NCBI GenBank assembly: GCA_903920695.1
Contig: CAIXNB010000173.1
Span: forward strand, 1 to 50,657
DNA: 50,657 nucleotides
From: an uncultured beta proteobacterium
Lineage (GTDB): Bacteria > Pseudomonadota > Gammaproteobacteria > Burkholderiales > Burkholderiaceae_C
Direction: 5' to 3'
Numbering within the stretch: position 1 is the stretch's first letter; each line of letters begins with the position of its first letter. Below are positions 9,192 through 19,201 of the stretch, one piece after another. A program made the translations under genes and the position numbers. Below the pieces are notes generated by a model. The model was not told where the DNA came from and searched no databases. It worked only from the letters and a program-made list of their open reading frames with translations.

Positions 9192-9310
9192 TGGTCTGAT
9201 GCGCCAACTTCGGCGAGCGCTTTAGCTGTCGAAGCCGACCGGCCGGGTGTTTGTCAGTTCGTCGACTGGAACCGACCAATGGGCGAAAGAATTGATCTTC
9301 GAATGCAGTA

Positions 9311-10006
9311 TCAGTGCTCGCGCAACAGCCGATAACCAACGGCCGTCTCAGTCAACAAATGGCGCGGCTGTGCCGGGTCATGCTCCAGCTTTTGCCGCAG
9401 ATGACCCATGTAAATTCGCAGGTAATGACTTTGCGCGGCATGAGACGGACCCCAGACTTCGCGCAATAGTTGGCGATGGGTCAGCACACGGCCGACATTG
9501 GCAATCAGTACGCAAAGAAGTCGGTATTCAATGGGCGTGAGATGCACTTCGACGCCACTGCGACGCACGACACGGGCCAGTCGGTCCACTTCGACGTCTC
9601 CAAAGCGGAACACCTTTTCGGCGTCCTCGCTGGCGCTGCTGCGCGGTCGGCGCAGGTTGGCGCGCACTCGGGCCAGGAGTTCGCTCACGCCGAACGGCTT
9701 TGTGAGGTAATCATCGGCACCGGCATCCAGTGCGGCAATCTTGTCCAACTCATCGGTGCGCGCCGACAGCACGATGATGGGCACCGTGGACCAGCCGCGC
9801 ACATCGCGGATCACTTCCAGGCCGTCGCGGTCCGGCAGGCCCAGGTCGAGCACGAGCAGATCGGGCTTGCGGGTTCCAGCTTCGATGACGCCTTGTTGCG
9901 CAGTAGCGGCTTCGAATACCTGCCAGCCCTCGGTCTCCAGTGCGCCGCGCACGAAGCGCCTGATCTGCGGCTCGTCTTCAATCACGATGGCAACAGGAGC
10001 GTTCAT
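9311..10006 (-). CDS. kdpE: KdpE response regulator
   Basis: A 231-aa OmpR/PhoB-type response regulator. The receiver domain has its phospho-acceptor Asp54 in LLVLDLGLPDRDGL, the acidic pair EDE near residue 11 and a Lys in YLTKPF. The C-terminal winged helix includes LTPIEYRLLCVL and THRQLLREVWG. It activates kdpFABC when potassium is limiting. Its start overlaps the kdpD stop by 4 bp (ATGA), and it is the last gene of the operon. It converges with ppk2 across 119 bp in which I see no strong terminator. Confidence 0.95.
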   Translation of the reverse strand: MNAPVAIVIEDEPQIRRFVRGALETEGWQVFEAATAQQGVIEAGTRKPDLLVLDLGLPDRDGLEVIRDVRGWSTVPIIVLSARTDELDKIAALDAGADDYLTKPFGVSELLARVRANLRRPRSSASEDAEKVFRFGDVEVDRLARVVRRSGVEVHLTPIEYRLLCVLIANVGRVLTHRQLLREVWGPSHAAQSHYLRIYMGHLRQKLEHDPAQPRHLLTETAVGYRLLREH

Positions 10007-12708
10007 GGCAATTCCTTCTCAATCGCTTCAGGTGGCGCCCGGCGCGGCAACCGGATGCTGAACTCTGCGCCACCCTCGGCGCTATTGGCTGCGCCCAGCA
10101 CGCCGCCATGGGCATCGATCACGGCCTTGCAGATGGCCAGTCCCAGACCAACCCCCGGTGTGGCGGACTCGGCTGCCCCGCGCACGAATTTCTCGAACAG
10201 TTCGTGCTCGCGCCCTTTGAGCGCAGCGGGCAAACCGGGGCCGTGATCGCGCACGGTGATCAGCAGGAAATCATCGGTAACGTGGGCGCCGATGATAATC
10301 GGTGGCGCTGCGTACTTGGCGGCATTTTCCAGCAGGTTGACCAGCACGCGTTCGATCAGCGCGGCGTCAAACTCGACCAGCGGCAGATCGGGGTCCAGTT
10401 CGGTCAACACCTGCTGCTCGCCCAAGGCCGGGCGCGCCGCGCGAATCGCGCTGCCCACGGCTTCCTCGACCGATTGCCACTCCATGCGCAAGCGCACAGC
10501 GCCGCTTTGCAGGCGCGCCATGTCCAGCAGGTTGTTCACGAGGGCATTGAGTTCCCGAGCCTGGGCAACCAGGGCCTGCGCGGTCTGCGCCTGCTCTGCG
10601 GCCAGCGGCGGCAGCGATTGGCGCAGTGAATCCGCCAGACCGATCAAGGCCGTCAGCGGCGTTCGCACATCGTGGGAAATCGCCGCCAGCAAAGCGTTGC
10701 GCAGGCGTTCCGATTCCATCTCGACCACAGCCTGCTGCGCAATATCCACGTAGTGCACGCGCTCCAGCGCGATCGCAATCTGTCGGGCCAGCGTGTCGAG
10801 TTGCTTGACCTGTTCCGGAATCAAGAGCCAACGCGCCCGCGCGGGCTTGAGTGCGAGCACGCCGCGCACCCGCATCGCCGCCTTCAGCGGAACATAGTGC
10901 CAGGTCTGGGATGCCAGCGTTGAGGTGGCAAGGCCCGCAGCCTGTTCGTTGCGAAAGGCCCAGTCGGCGACGCTGGCGTCGAAACCGGCAGGCACTTCCT
11001 GCGGCAGTCGCAACTCGTCGTTCGCATCGGCGGCCAGCACCAGCGCGCTGCCACCGAAGTTGCGCTGCACGGCAACGACGCCGAGTTCTGCCACCTGGGT
11101 GCTCAGCAGCGCCGCGGACAGGTCGCGTGTGAGTTCGAACAGCAGCTGCGCACGGCGCTCGCGATGAGAAGAAATGCGGGCCTGAAAGCGCAAGCCCGCC
11201 GTGAGTTGTCCGGTCAACAGGCCAACTGCCAGCATCACGACGAAGGTCATCAGGTATTGCACATCGCTCACCGCGAACGACAGGCGTGGCGGAACGAAGA
11301 AGAAGTCGAATGCCGCCACGTTGAAGAATGCAGCGACCGCCGCCGGAGCGCGTCCGAACTTCATGGCAACCAACACCGTGCCCAGCAGAAACAGCATCAC
11401 AATGTTGGCCAATTCGAAGTGGTTTCGAAGCGGCGTCGCCAACAGGGTGACCGCGACACAGCTGCCAACGGCGGCGGCGTAGCCCGGCCAAGCCGCGTGC
11501 CAGGCCCTGGTGTCTTCGCCGTCCTGAACCCGGTCCACCACGCGCGCCAGGTGTCTCGCACTTTCGGCTCGACCCACTTCCACAATGTCCAGCGAGGGCG
11601 CGAGCCGGGCAAGCCGGCGCGTCATCGTGCGCCCCGACCCCAGCCAAGCGCCAACGCGGGGCCGTCCGACCACCAGGGTGGCGCAGTTCAGGGTCTGTGC
11701 CTGTGTTACCAGTTCCTGCGCGACATCGCTGCCCGCCAGCACGGCCGTGCTGGCCCCCAGTTCCTCGGCCAGCTTGATCACGGCCAAAACGTGGTCGCGC
11801 TGCGCCACATGGAGCCTTTGCAACTGCGGCGTTTCAACATAGGCCGCATGCCAGCGCACGTTGAGCTGTCCGGCCAGGCGCGCGGCCGTGCGCACCGTCT
11901 TTTCGGCGCCCTCGTGCGCTCCGATGCAGGCCAGAATGGCGCCCTCCGTATTCCATACCGGGGCGATGCTCTGTTCCACGCGGTAGCTGCGAACATCGTC
12001 CTCCACATGCTCGGCCGTTCGGCGCAGTGCAATCTCGCGCAGGGCGATCAAATTGCCTTTACGGAAGAAATTCTGTGCCGCGCGCTCGGCCTGCTGTGGC
12101 AGGTAGACCTTGCCCGCCTTGAGTCGTGCCATCAGCTCATCGGGCGTCACGTCCACCATGATGATCTCGTCGGCACTTTCGAGTACCGTATCGGGAACGG
12201 TCTCGTGCACACGGATGCCGGTGATCGTTCCCACCGTGTCATTCAAGCTTTCAAGGTGCTGCACATTGAGTGCCGACCAGACGTCGATGCCCGCGTCCAG
12301 CAACTCCTGCACGTCCTGCCAACGCTTGGGATGACGGGAGCCCGCGACATTCGCATGCGCCAGTTCGTCCACCAGCAGCAGCTCGGGCTTGGCGGCGAGT
12401 GCGCTGTCCAGATCGAACTCGTGCAAAGTGTGGCCCCGGTAGTGCAGCTCGCGCAAGGGCAACTGCGCCAGCCCTGCCAGCAATTCGGCCGTTTCGCCAC
12501 GGCCATGGGTTTCCACCACCCCCACCAGCACCTTGCGTCCGGCCTTGTGCTCGCGTTGCGCCGCGCTGAGCATGGCGTAGGTCTTGCCGACGCCGGCGTT
12601 CGCGCCGAAATAGATGCGCAGCTTGCCGCGACGCGCGCGCCCTTCTTCACTACGGATCTGCGCCAGCAGTGCATCGGGGTCGGGGCGGGAATCGTGCTGG
12701 CTGGCCAA
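10003..12708 (-). CDS. kdpD: KdpD sensor histidine kinase
   Basis: A 901-aa membrane sensor kinase for potassium/turgor stress. Order: N-terminal KdpD domain with Walker A (GANAGVGKTYAML) and LLVDELAHANVAGSRHPKRW; a universal-stress-like domain; four closely spaced transmembrane helices around residues 400-500; a GAF-like region; a dimerisation domain with His679 in AISHDVRTPL; and an HATPase domain with NLLENAAKY and GPGLP. The length is typical (about 890-900). It phosphorylates KdpE, encoded immediately downstream with a 4-bp overlap. It begins 44 bp after the kdpC stop. Confidence 0.96.
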   Translation of the reverse strand: MASQHDSRPDPDALLAQIRSEEGRARRGKLRIYFGANAGVGKTYAMLSAAQREHKAGRKVLVGVVETHGRGETAELLAGLAQLPLRELHYRGHTLHEFDLDSALAAKPELLLVDELAHANVAGSRHPKRWQDVQELLDAGIDVWSALNVQHLESLNDTVGTITGIRVHETVPDTVLESADEIIMVDVTPDELMARLKAGKVYLPQQAERAAQNFFRKGNLIALREIALRRTAEHVEDDVRSYRVEQSIAPVWNTEGAILACIGAHEGAEKTVRTAARLAGQLNVRWHAAYVETPQLQRLHVAQRDHVLAVIKLAEELGASTAVLAGSDVAQELVTQAQTLNCATLVVGRPRVGAWLGSGRTMTRRLARLAPSLDIVEVGRAESARHLARVVDRVQDGEDTRAWHAAWPGYAAAVGSCVAVTLLATPLRNHFELANIVMLFLLGTVLVAMKFGRAPAAVAAFFNVAAFDFFFVPPRLSFAVSDVQYLMTFVVMLAVGLLTGQLTAGLRFQARISSHRERRAQLLFELTRDLSAALLSTQVAELGVVAVQRNFGGSALVLAADANDELRLPQEVPAGFDASVADWAFRNEQAAGLATSTLASQTWHYVPLKAAMRVRGVLALKPARARWLLIPEQVKQLDTLARQIAIALERVHYVDIAQQAVVEMESERLRNALLAAISHDVRTPLTALIGLADSLRQSLPPLAAEQAQTAQALVAQARELNALVNNLLDMARLQSGAVRLRMEWQSVEEAVGSAIRAARPALGEQQVLTELDPDLPLVEFDAALIERVLVNLLENAAKYAAPPIIIGAHVTDDFLLITVRDHGPGLPAALKGREHELFEKFVRGAAESATPGVGLGLAICKAVIDAHGGVLGAANSAEGGAEFSIRLPRRAPPEAIEKELP

Positions 12709-12752
12709 AGGGATGCGCCTTTTGCGTTATTGGGTTGATTTGAATCGTAAGC

Positions 12753-13325
12753 CTAGCGCACGGCATCGAGTGCCAGGTTCAGGCGCAGGACATTAACCTG
12801 TGGTTCTCCGAAGAAACCCCACAGCGGTTCCTCCACTTGCTGTTGCACCAGGGTTTGCAGATTCTCAATCGGCAGACCACGCACCCTGGCCACCCTGGGC
12901 ACTTGATAGAACGCGGCGGCGGGGCTGATGTGCGGGTCCAGTCCACTGGCTGAGGCCGTGACCAGGTCCACCGGCACCGGCGCCGTATTGCCAGGATCGG
13001 CGACACGCAAGGCTTCGATGCGGCCCTTGACCGCGTCGGTAAGCGCCGGGTTCAGTGGGCCCAGATTGGAGCCGCCGGACGCTGCGGCGTTGTTGGCCAT
13101 CGGGCCGGTGGCTGAAGGCCGACTCCAGAAATGCTTGGGGTCGCTGAAGTTCTGGCCAATCAGGCTCGATCCAATCGGCTTGCCGTCGCGCAGGATCAGA
13201 CTGCCGCCAGCCTGCGCTGGAAACAGCAGCTGGGCAGCGCCGGTTACCAGCAGGGGGTAGGCAATGCCGGTGAGCAGCGTGAGGATGAGGAACATGACCA
13301 GGGCGGGACGAAGAATGTTTTTCAT
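12753..13325 (-). CDS. kdpC: KdpC potassium ATPase subunit
   Basis: A 190-aa single-span subunit of the KdpFABC potassium-transporting P-type ATPase that helps ATP binding by KdpB. One N-terminal transmembrane helix (residues about 8-30) is followed by family segments GSSLIGQNFSDPKHFWSRPS, ASGSNLGP-like, and ASASGLDPHISPAAA. Length and motifs are normal. It starts 36 bp after the kdpB stop on the same strand. Confidence 0.95.
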   Translation of the reverse strand: MKNILRPALVMFLILTLLTGIAYPLLVTGAAQLLFPAQAGGSLILRDGKPIGSSLIGQNFSDPKHFWSRPSATGPMANNAAASGGSNLGPLNPALTDAVKGRIEALRVADPGNTAPVPVDLVTASASGLDPHISPAAAFYQVPRVARVRGLPIENLQTLVQQQVEEPLWGFFGEPQVNVLRLNLALDAVR

Positions 13326-13361
13326 GGGGATTCCTTAAATCGTACGGCGTGAGACAAGTGC

Positions 13362-15449
13362 TCAAGTCAGATGCGATGCGACCAGCAACAGGTCGATCAC
13401 CTTGATGCCGATGAAGGGCACGATCAGACCGCCAACGCCGTAAATCAGCAGATTGCGGCGCAGCAAGACAGCGGCGCCGATGGCCCGGTACTTGACGCCT
13501 TTGAGCGCCAAGGGAATCAGGAAAATGATGATGAGTGCATTGAAAATGACCGCTGACAGAATGGCCGACGCGGGGCTCCCGAGCTGCATCACATTGAGCG
13601 CGGTTAACTGCGGATAGGTGCTCACAAAAATTGCCGGGATGATGGCGAAATATTTGGCCACGTCATTGGCAATCGAGAAAGTGGTGAGCGAGCCGCGCGT
13701 CATCAGCAGGGCCTTGCCGGTTTCCACGATCTCCAGCAGCTTGGTCGGGTTCGAGTCCAGATCGACCATGTTGCCGGCTTCCTTGGCCGCCTGGGTACCG
13801 CTGTTCATGGCCACCGCCACGTCGGCTTGCGCCAGCGCCGGTGCATCGTTGGTGCCGTCGCCCGTCATGGCCACGAGCCGGCCCTCGGCCTGGTACTGGC
13901 GGATCAGCTTGAGCTTTTCCTCCGGCGTGGCTTCAGCCAGAAAATCGTCGACCCCGGCTTCCGCCGCAATGGCTGCGGCCGTGAGCCGGTTGTCGCCGGT
14001 GATCATGATGGTCTTGATGCCCATGCGGCGCAGTTCGGCGAAGCGCTCCTTGATGCCGGCCTTCACGATGTCCTTGAGTTCCACCACGCCGAGCACGGTG
14101 TTGCCCTCACACACCGCAAGCGGCGTGCTGCCACGGCGTGCAACTTCGTCGGCGGAGCGGGCAACGTCTGCCGGGACACTGCCACCGAGTGACTCGACGT
14201 GCTTGCGGATGGCGTCCACCGCCCCCTTGCGCAAACTGCGCAAGGGGACGTCGGTTTGCTGAACATCGACGCCGCTCATACGGGTCTGGGCGGTGAATGG
14301 AATCTCGGTCACCGCGCCAACTAGGACTTTGGCGTCACTCAGTTTCTCGGCCAACGCGACGATGCTGCGCCCTTCAGGTGTTTCATCGGCCATCGACGCT
14401 TGCATGGCACAGGAAGCAAGTTTGGACTGGGATACGCCCGGCGCTGGCAGGAACTGGGTGGCTTGCCGGTTGCCGTGTGTGATGGTGCCGGTCTTGTCCA
14501 GCAGCAGCACATCCACATCGCCGGCGGCCTCTACGGCACGACCCGACGTGGCAATCACGTTGGCCTGCATCATGCGGCTCATGCCTGCTACACCCACCGC
14601 AGACAGCAAGCCGCCGATGGTGGTGGGAATCAGGCAGACGAGCAGGGCAACGAGCGCCGTGATGCTCACCGCAGTGCCGGCCTTGTTGGCCTCTACGCTG
14701 AAGACGGAGTACGGCAAGAGCGTGACGGTGACGACCAGGAACACGATGGTCAGCGCCACCAGCAAAATGGTCAGCGCAATTTCATTGGGCGTCTTCTGGC
14801 GCTTTGCACCTTCGACCATGCTGATCATGCGATCCAGGAAGGACTCGCCCGGATTGACCGTGATGCGCACGACCAGCCAGTCCGACAACACGCGGGTGCC
14901 GCCGGTCACAGCCGAGAAATCGCCGCCTGATTCGCGCACCACGGGCGCGGACTCTCCGGTAATAGCGCTTTCGTCGACCGAAGCCACGCCTTCGATCACC
15001 TCACCGTCGAGCGCAATCATGTCGCCGGTTTCAACCATGACGACGTCGCCTTTTCTGAGGTTTTCTGCCTGCTCTGGCAACCAGGTGGTGCCGTGGAAAA
15101 CCGCTCCGGTGTGCGCCTGGAATTTCTTGGCCCAGGTGCTTTTCTTCAAGCTGCGCAGCGAGGCCGCCTGGGCCTTGCTACGCCCTTCTGCGAGCGCTTC
15201 TGCGAAGTTGGCAAACAGCACGGTAAACCACAGCCAGAGGGCTACGGCAAAGATGAAGCCGGCCGACGCTTCACCCTTGCCTTGCAAGGCTTGCAGGCCC
15301 AGCAAAGTCGTCAGAATGCTGCCGATATAGACGACAAACATCACCGGGTTGCGCCATTGCACGCGCGGGGTCAGCTTGGCGAAGGAGACCCTGATGGCCG
15401 GCTTGATCAGCGCCGGATCGAAGAGTGTCAGGGAAGTTTTCGTTTTCAT
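13362..15449 (-). CDS. kdpB: KdpB catalytic P-type ATPase subunit
   Basis: A 695-aa P-type ATPase subunit that hydrolyses ATP to drive high-affinity potassium uptake at the inner membrane. The phosphorylation motif [10 protein letters not shown] is present, as are the TGES-type actuator motif (ITGESAPV), the hinge motif [17 protein letters not shown] and KdpB-type transmembrane segments. Length is standard. It sits between kdpA (36 bp) and kdpC (36 bp) in operon order. Confidence 0.97.
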   Translation of the reverse strand: MKTKTSLTLFDPALIKPAIRVSFAKLTPRVQWRNPVMFVVYIGSILTTLLGLQALQGKGEASAGFIFAVALWLWFTVLFANFAEALAEGRSKAQAASLRSLKKSTWAKKFQAHTGAVFHGTTWLPEQAENLRKGDVVMVETGDMIALDGEVIEGVASVDESAITGESAPVVRESGGDFSAVTGGTRVLSDWLVVRITVNPGESFLDRMISMVEGAKRQKTPNEIALTILLVALTIVFLVVTVTLLPYSVFSVEANKAGTAVSITALVALLVCLIPTTIGGLLSAVGVAGMSRMMQANVIATSGRAVEAAGDVDVLLLDKTGTITHGNRQATQFLPAPGVSQSKLASCAMQASMADETPEGRSIVALAEKLSDAKVLVGAVTEIPFTAQTRMSGVDVQQTDVPLRSLRKGAVDAIRKHVESLGGSVPADVARSADEVARRGSTPLAVCEGNTVLGVVELKDIVKAGIKERFAELRRMGIKTIMITGDNRLTAAAIAAEAGVDDFLAEATPEEKLKLIRQYQAEGRLVAMTGDGTNDAPALAQADVAVAMNSGTQAAKEAGNMVDLDSNPTKLLEIVETGKALLMTRGSLTTFSIANDVAKYFAIIPAIFVSTYPQLTALNVMQLGSPASAILSAVIFNALIIIFLIPLALKGVKYRAIGAAVLLRRNLLIYGVGGLIVPFIGIKVIDLLLVASHLT

Positions 15450-15485
15450 ATCATTTACCTTGCTTTTCGGCGATTCAACCTAGGT

Positions 15486-17285
15486 TCAATGACCAGGCCA
15501 CAACATCAGGTGCTCAACAATCGGACCCAGCGCCAGCCCCGGCACGTAGTTGAGCAGGCCCACCAGCAGCACCGTACCGATCAGCAGCGTCACGAACAGC
15601 GGGCCATGGGTTGGCATGGTGCCCGCAGTCACGGGCAGACGCTTCTTCGCAGCCAATGCCCCGGCAATGGCCAGCACGGGCACGATCACACCGAAACGGC
15701 CGAACCACACGGCCAAGCCGAGCATCCAGTTGTAGAACGGCGTGTTGGCAGACAGGCCGGCAAAGGCGCTGCCATTGTTGTTGGCGGCCGAGCTAAAGGC
15801 GTAAAAGATTTCGGAAAAGCCGTGGGCACCGGGGTTGGCAATGCCGGCCTTGCCGCCCGTTGCCAGCACCGCGATCGCCGTGCCAAGCAAGACCACAATG
15901 GGTGTGACCAAAATGGCGATCGAGGTCAGTTTCATTTCATGCGCCTCGATCTTCTTGCCCAGATACTCGGGTGTTCGCCCAATCATCAGGCCGGCAATGA
16001 AAACGGCCAGAATGGCGAAGAGCAGCATGCCGTACAGGCCGCTGCCGGTGCCGCCAAACACCACTTCACCCAGCTGCATCATCACCATGGGCACCATGCC
16101 GCCCAGCGGTGTGAAGGAATCGTGCATGGCGTTCACCGCACCACACGAGGCAGTGGTGGTGATCACGGCAAAGAGGCTGGACGCATTGATGCCATAGCGC
16201 ACCTCTTTGCCTTCCATATTGCCGCCAGACTGCAAGGCGCTGGCGGTCTGGTCCACGCCGAGGGCACCGATCAGCGGATTACCAGCCTGCTCAGCGGGCG
16301 TGATGACCACGACGGCGATGACAAACATCACGCTCATCGCTGCCAGCACGGCCCAGCCCTGGCGCAGATCGCCGACCTCGCGGCCAAAGGCAAAACACAG
16401 CGCAGCGGGGATCAAAAAGATCGCCAGCATCTGGAGCAGGTTGCTCAGCGCGGTCGGGTTCTCATAGGGATGTGCCGAGTTGGCGTTGAAGAAACCGCCA
16501 CCATTGGTGCCGATCATCTTGATCGCTTCCTGCGACGCGACCGGTCCCATCGCGAGCGTTTGCGTGGCGGTCTTCAGGTCTTGCATCACTGGCTTGCCCG
16601 TGGCATCTTTGAGCGCTTGACCATCGGGCCCACTCTTGGGCTGCTGGTAGGTGTTGATTTCCAGCGTCGTCACGTCCATGTAGGCGTCAAAGTTCTGGAT
16701 CACGCCCTGGCTCACCAGAAACATGGCAAATACAAACGACAGCGGCATTAGCAGCCAGGCGGTGATGCGCGTCAGGTCTACCCAGAAATTTCCGATGACG
16801 CCCGTGGAGCGCGCGGCAAAACCGCGTATGAGTGCGAAGGCCACGGCGATGCCGGTAGCGGCAGAGAAAAAATTCTGCACCGCGAGCGCGAGCATCTGCG
16901 TCAGATAACTCATGGTGGACTCGCCGGCGTAGCCCTGCCAGTTGGTGTTGGTGACAAAGCTGACAGCGGTGTTGAAAGCCGAGTCAGGCGAGACCGCTGC
17001 CATGCCAGCCGGATTGAGTGGCAACCAGACCTGCAAACGCTGCAGCGCATAGACCGCGAACACGCCCAGGGCATTGAAAGCCAGCAAGGCCAGCGCGTAT
17101 TGCGACCAGTTCATGGACTTGTCTGCGGCGGTACCGGCCAGGCGGTACCAGGGTGCCTCCACACGCTGCATCCAGACCGGTATCGTGCCGGAGCTCAGGC
17201 GCGCCAGCCAGATACCCAGCGGCCACGCTGCTACCAACACCAGCCCGAGGTAAAGGGTCAACAAGCCCCATGACATGGTTGTCAT
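15486..17285 (-). CDS. kdpA: KdpA potassium-binding and channel subunit
   Basis: A 599-aa polytopic inner-membrane protein that forms the selectivity filter of KdpFABC. Filter-like segments include [33 protein letters not shown] and the later [15 protein letters not shown] placed the start at ATG 17285, where the protein begins [14 protein letters not shown] after GAGGAG. The frame is open upstream to 17408 but only because it overlaps kdpF in another frame. The ATG shares its A with the kdpF stop (TGATG), so translation is coupled. Confidence 0.96.
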   Translation of the reverse strand: MTTMSWGLLTLYLGLVLVAAWPLGIWLARLSSGTIPVWMQRVEAPWYRLAGTAADKSMNWSQYALALLAFNALGVFAVYALQRLQVWLPLNPAGMAAVSPDSAFNTAVSFVTNTNWQGYAGESTMSYLTQMLALAVQNFFSAATGIAVAFALIRGFAARSTGVIGNFWVDLTRITAWLLMPLSFVFAMFLVSQGVIQNFDAYMDVTTLEINTYQQPKSGPDGQALKDATGKPVMQDLKTATQTLAMGPVASQEAIKMIGTNGGGFFNANSAHPYENPTALSNLLQMLAIFLIPAALCFAFGREVGDLRQGWAVLAAMSVMFVIAVVVITPAEQAGNPLIGALGVDQTASALQSGGNMEGKEVRYGINASSLFAVITTTASCGAVNAMHDSFTPLGGMVPMVMMQLGEVVFGGTGSGLYGMLLFAILAVFIAGLMIGRTPEYLGKKIEAHEMKLTSIAILVTPIVVLLGTAIAVLATGGKAGIANPGAHGFSEIFYAFSSAANNNGSAFAGLSANTPFYNWMLGLAVWFGRFGVIVPVLAIAGALAAKKRLPVTAGTMPTHGPLFVTLLIGTVLLVGLLNYVPGLALGPIVEHLMLWPGH

Positions 17286-17383
17286 CAAAACTCCTCGGCG
17301 CGGATCAGCGCATAGAGCAGATAGGCGAACAGCATGGCGGCACACAGGCCGCCAAAGCCATAGAGAACTTCGAGACTGATCAT
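17285..17383 (-). CDS. kdpF: KdpF small stabilising subunit
   Basis: A 32-aa one-helix peptide, [20 protein letters not shown] followed by [12 protein letters not shown], matching KdpF, which stabilises the KdpFABC complex in the membrane. The start ATG overlaps the stop of the preceding micro-ORF and its stop overlaps the kdpA start (TGATG). It is too short for most automatic gene calls. Confidence 0.9.
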   Translation of the reverse strand: MISLEVLYGFGGLCAAMLFAYLLYALIRAEEF

Positions 17384-17484
17384 GGCCGGCCGCCTTGTGT
17401 TTTCTCAAGTTTCCTGAAACCCCAGACCAATAAGACCGTCAGGCCCCATAGGCCGGCGCTAGCCGCGACAAATAGAAAATCCAT
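17380..17484 (-). CDS. 34-aa membrane micro-protein leading the kdp operon
   Basis: The ORF reads [20 protein letters not shown] and continues [14 protein letters not shown] before a TGA that overlaps the kdpF ATG. It has one predicted transmembrane helix and a basic cytoplasmic tail. ATG 17484 is preceded by AGGAG at about 8 bp, so it has a better ribosome site than many annotated genes. Similar short ORFs directly before kdpF occur in other betaproteobacteria as far as I recall; the function is unknown. It may be a second KdpF-like subunit or a translational leader for kdpF. Confidence 0.75.
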   Translation of the reverse strand: MDFLFVAASAGLWGLTVLLVWGFRKLEKTQGGRP

Positions 17485-17912
17485 AAATAGCTCCTGAGTC
17501 AGATGGTTGGCCGGAGTTTGCCGATTGGGGCGTAAAACCGGGGATAAGATTGATCGATTGGCTGTAAAAAAACCGTAAATGTGGCTTTAACAAACCACGC
17601 ATTGATCGCTCTTGCAATCACACCGTTGAATGTATTGGTGGGGCCGCTACCCTGTGCCGAGGTTTGTCAACGAACGGTAAGCGCAAGCCTATTTCGCCCA
17701 GCGTTCTTGATGCGGTGTTCGGCGGCGCGGTGGTCAATCGATCGATGTGCTTCTCCTGCGTGGGTTGCCGACGTAACGCGTACAGAGCTCGGGTGCTAAA
17801 TGCATAAATGACCTTATGTCCCCGACAGCGGGCCCGTCGGTGTGGCAGCGTACGGTCGATCACTGAGCACAGCCGTCTGAACACCGGATTGAAGCCGCAG
17901 GGCAATGACGCG
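17485..17912. other. Divergent intergenic region between kdp and hydrolase A
   Basis: No gene is supported over about 430 bp. It holds the KdpE-like box near its left end and the start of the duplicated promoter segment R1a at its right end. A GAGCACAG word at 17866-17872 resembles the island regulon arm but lacks a partner arm and a -10, so I do not call it. Confidence 0.6.
17563..17579 (-). promoter_or_regulatory. KdpE-like binding site of the kdp operon
   Basis: On the minus strand the sequence reads TTTACGGTTTTTTTACA. It matches the E. coli KdpE target TTTATACTTTTTTTACA at 14 of 17 bases, including the T-run. It lies about 80 bp before the first ATG of the operon, and a -10-like CTTATC follows on the minus strand. 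E. coli KdpE binds just upstream of the -35 region, a comparable layout. Confidence 0.6.
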
Positions 17913-18020
17913 TCGGTTCAACAGCGTACGGACACCGCCTGTCGACCAGGCAATAGTTGATACCTGTCACCTGCCTTCCGTGGGAGCGCAGCCACATTTG
18001 TTCTGAACCTCTGGAGCCAT
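17903..18020 (+). repeat. Duplicated promoter segment R1a
   Basis: About 115 bp resemble 27406-27522 in the same orientation and position relative to a gene start. Shared blocks include GTTC-AC-GCGTAC/GCGCAC, CAGGC-ATAGT, CGCCTTCC-like and CCTCTGGAG, the last giving the ribosome binding site. It contains the regulon palindrome and -10 of hydrolase A. Confidence 0.65.
17913..17957 (+). promoter_or_regulatory. Island regulon site and -10 of hydrolase A
   Basis: TCGGTTCAACAGCGTACGGA (17913-17932) aligns with the R1b site TCGGTTCGACGGCGCACAGA. The -10-like AATAGT is at 17952-17957, giving centre-to--10 spacing identical to katE. The arms are more degraded than in R1b, consistent with the damaged gene downstream. 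Confidence 0.45.
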
Positions 18021-18024
18021 CGCA

Positions 18025-18435
18025 ATGAACCACGCATTGGACCGTCCGACCCTGGTCATGATTCCCTGCTTCGCGGGTGCACCTTGGAGGCTGTACCAAC
18101 TGGCTGCGCTACAGGACTGGCCCATGCGAACACTGCGACTTCCCGACGAGCTGGATGATCTCGAACGCTTGGCCGATTTCGTGCTGACCGAGCTTCGTGA
18201 TATGGACGCTTTCGTACTCGTTGGCGACTCATTTGGCGCAGTGATTTCTTTGGCCGCCGCGGTCAGGCGCCCGGCGGGACTGCAGGCGCTGGTGTTGCAC
18301 GGCATCTCAGGATCGCAGGAGTTGGTGTTGCCAAGAACCGGTCACATGTTCCGCTTCTCACATCCCGCTGCCTACTCAAAGGCAGTTGCCGGCTGGTGTG
18401 AGGTTCGGGAGGTCTTGTGGAACGCCTCCCAGTGA
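18025..18435 (+). pseudogene. Alpha/beta hydrolase A, internally deleted and 3'-chimeric
   Basis: The start and N-terminal half are those of an alpha/beta hydrolase, with nucleophile Ser69 in LVGDSFGAV. After about residue 93 the sequence jumps to what looks like the family C-terminus with the catalytic-His context (His107 in RTGHMFRFSHP). The whole cap domain and about 100 residues appear deleted. From residue 125 (about 18397) the codons are antisense to the neighbouring hydrolase B, so the last 12 residues are not native. At 136 aa it is half the family length, and I think it is not functional. Confidence 0.6.
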
Positions 18436-18983
18436 ACGGGCTGGCGCAGGTAGCCCATGGCTTCGGTGAAGTGGGCGTCATACGCCGCATCGCGGTGGGT
18501 TGGATACAGTTTCCTGAAATAGGCCCTCCAGGCAGCGGACCCCCAGGGGCGCAGGAGCGCCAGACGCAGCAGGAGTTTCCCGAGCAGGCTGGCTTTGCTG
18601 TCGCGCACGAACGGCCCGAGCAACATGAGGCCTGCGGTCAGCGCCGGGGCTTCGGCTTCGGCCCAGCACGCCGCGCCCGCTCCCATGGAGTTGCCGACCC
18701 AGATGGCCGGTACGCCGAGGTGTTCGGCCAACGCAATGAGGTCCGAACTCGCTGCTGCATCATCGTAGTTTTCAAATGTTGCGTCACTGTCACCGTGTCC
18801 GCGTAGGTCCATGGCGGCCACTCGGAAACCAGCCTCGGCGAGCGCCGCTGCGAGGCTTCGGTAGACCGAGCGCACATCACCCATGCCAGGGATGCAGATG
18901 ACAAGAGGCCCGTTGCTAATCAACGCGTACGTAATGCGCCCGCCATGACGATGGAGGTAGACAGTATCAAAGACTGGTGCCAT
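18372..18983 (-). pseudogene. Alpha/beta hydrolase B, C-terminally truncated
   Basis: The protein begins MAPVFDTVYLHRHGGRITYA and continues with the oxyanion-type VICIPGMGDVRSVYRSL, DLRGHGDSD, and nucleophile elbow VGNSMGAG. Homology continues through VHWEAFHKTSRTSH and stops at 18397. The last seven codons come from the opposite strand of hydrolase A. The catalytic His and final strand-helix are therefore missing (203 aa against about 270-280 usual). The start at 18983 is the first ATG giving a normal N-terminus. Hydrolases A and B are joined tail to tail at one breakpoint near 18396. Confidence 0.65.
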
Positions 18984-19201
18984 GTCAGGCCGTGCGCCGA
19001 AGACCGATTTGGCACCGTTCGCTGAGCGCAGGTGGCTGCCCGTGCTTGCCCTGTAGCCACAAGATGGGCCACAACAAGGCCAACAACAGGCGAGGTTCGC
19101 ACTCACGGATCGTAGTGTGCAAAGTAAAAACCAAAACCGTCAAAGTTTGAGGACGTACGGTAGCTTGGCAGTTTATGGTGAGCCAGGCCGTCAGGATCGT
19201 G

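Noticed and set aside
11164-12738. Long plus-strand frame opposite kdpD
   Set aside because: It is antisense to a fully recognisable kdpD, with His/Gln/Arg-rich shadow composition; such frames are common opposite GC-rich genes.
17854-17873. GAGCACAG word resembling the island regulon arm
   Set aside because: The distal arm does not match and no TANNNT hexamer is found at the expected distance (17893).
17618-17905. Minus-strand open frame of 95 codons between kdp and hydrolase A
   Set aside because: Arg/Pro-rich composition typical of a chance frame in GC-rich DNA; it overlaps promoter elements.
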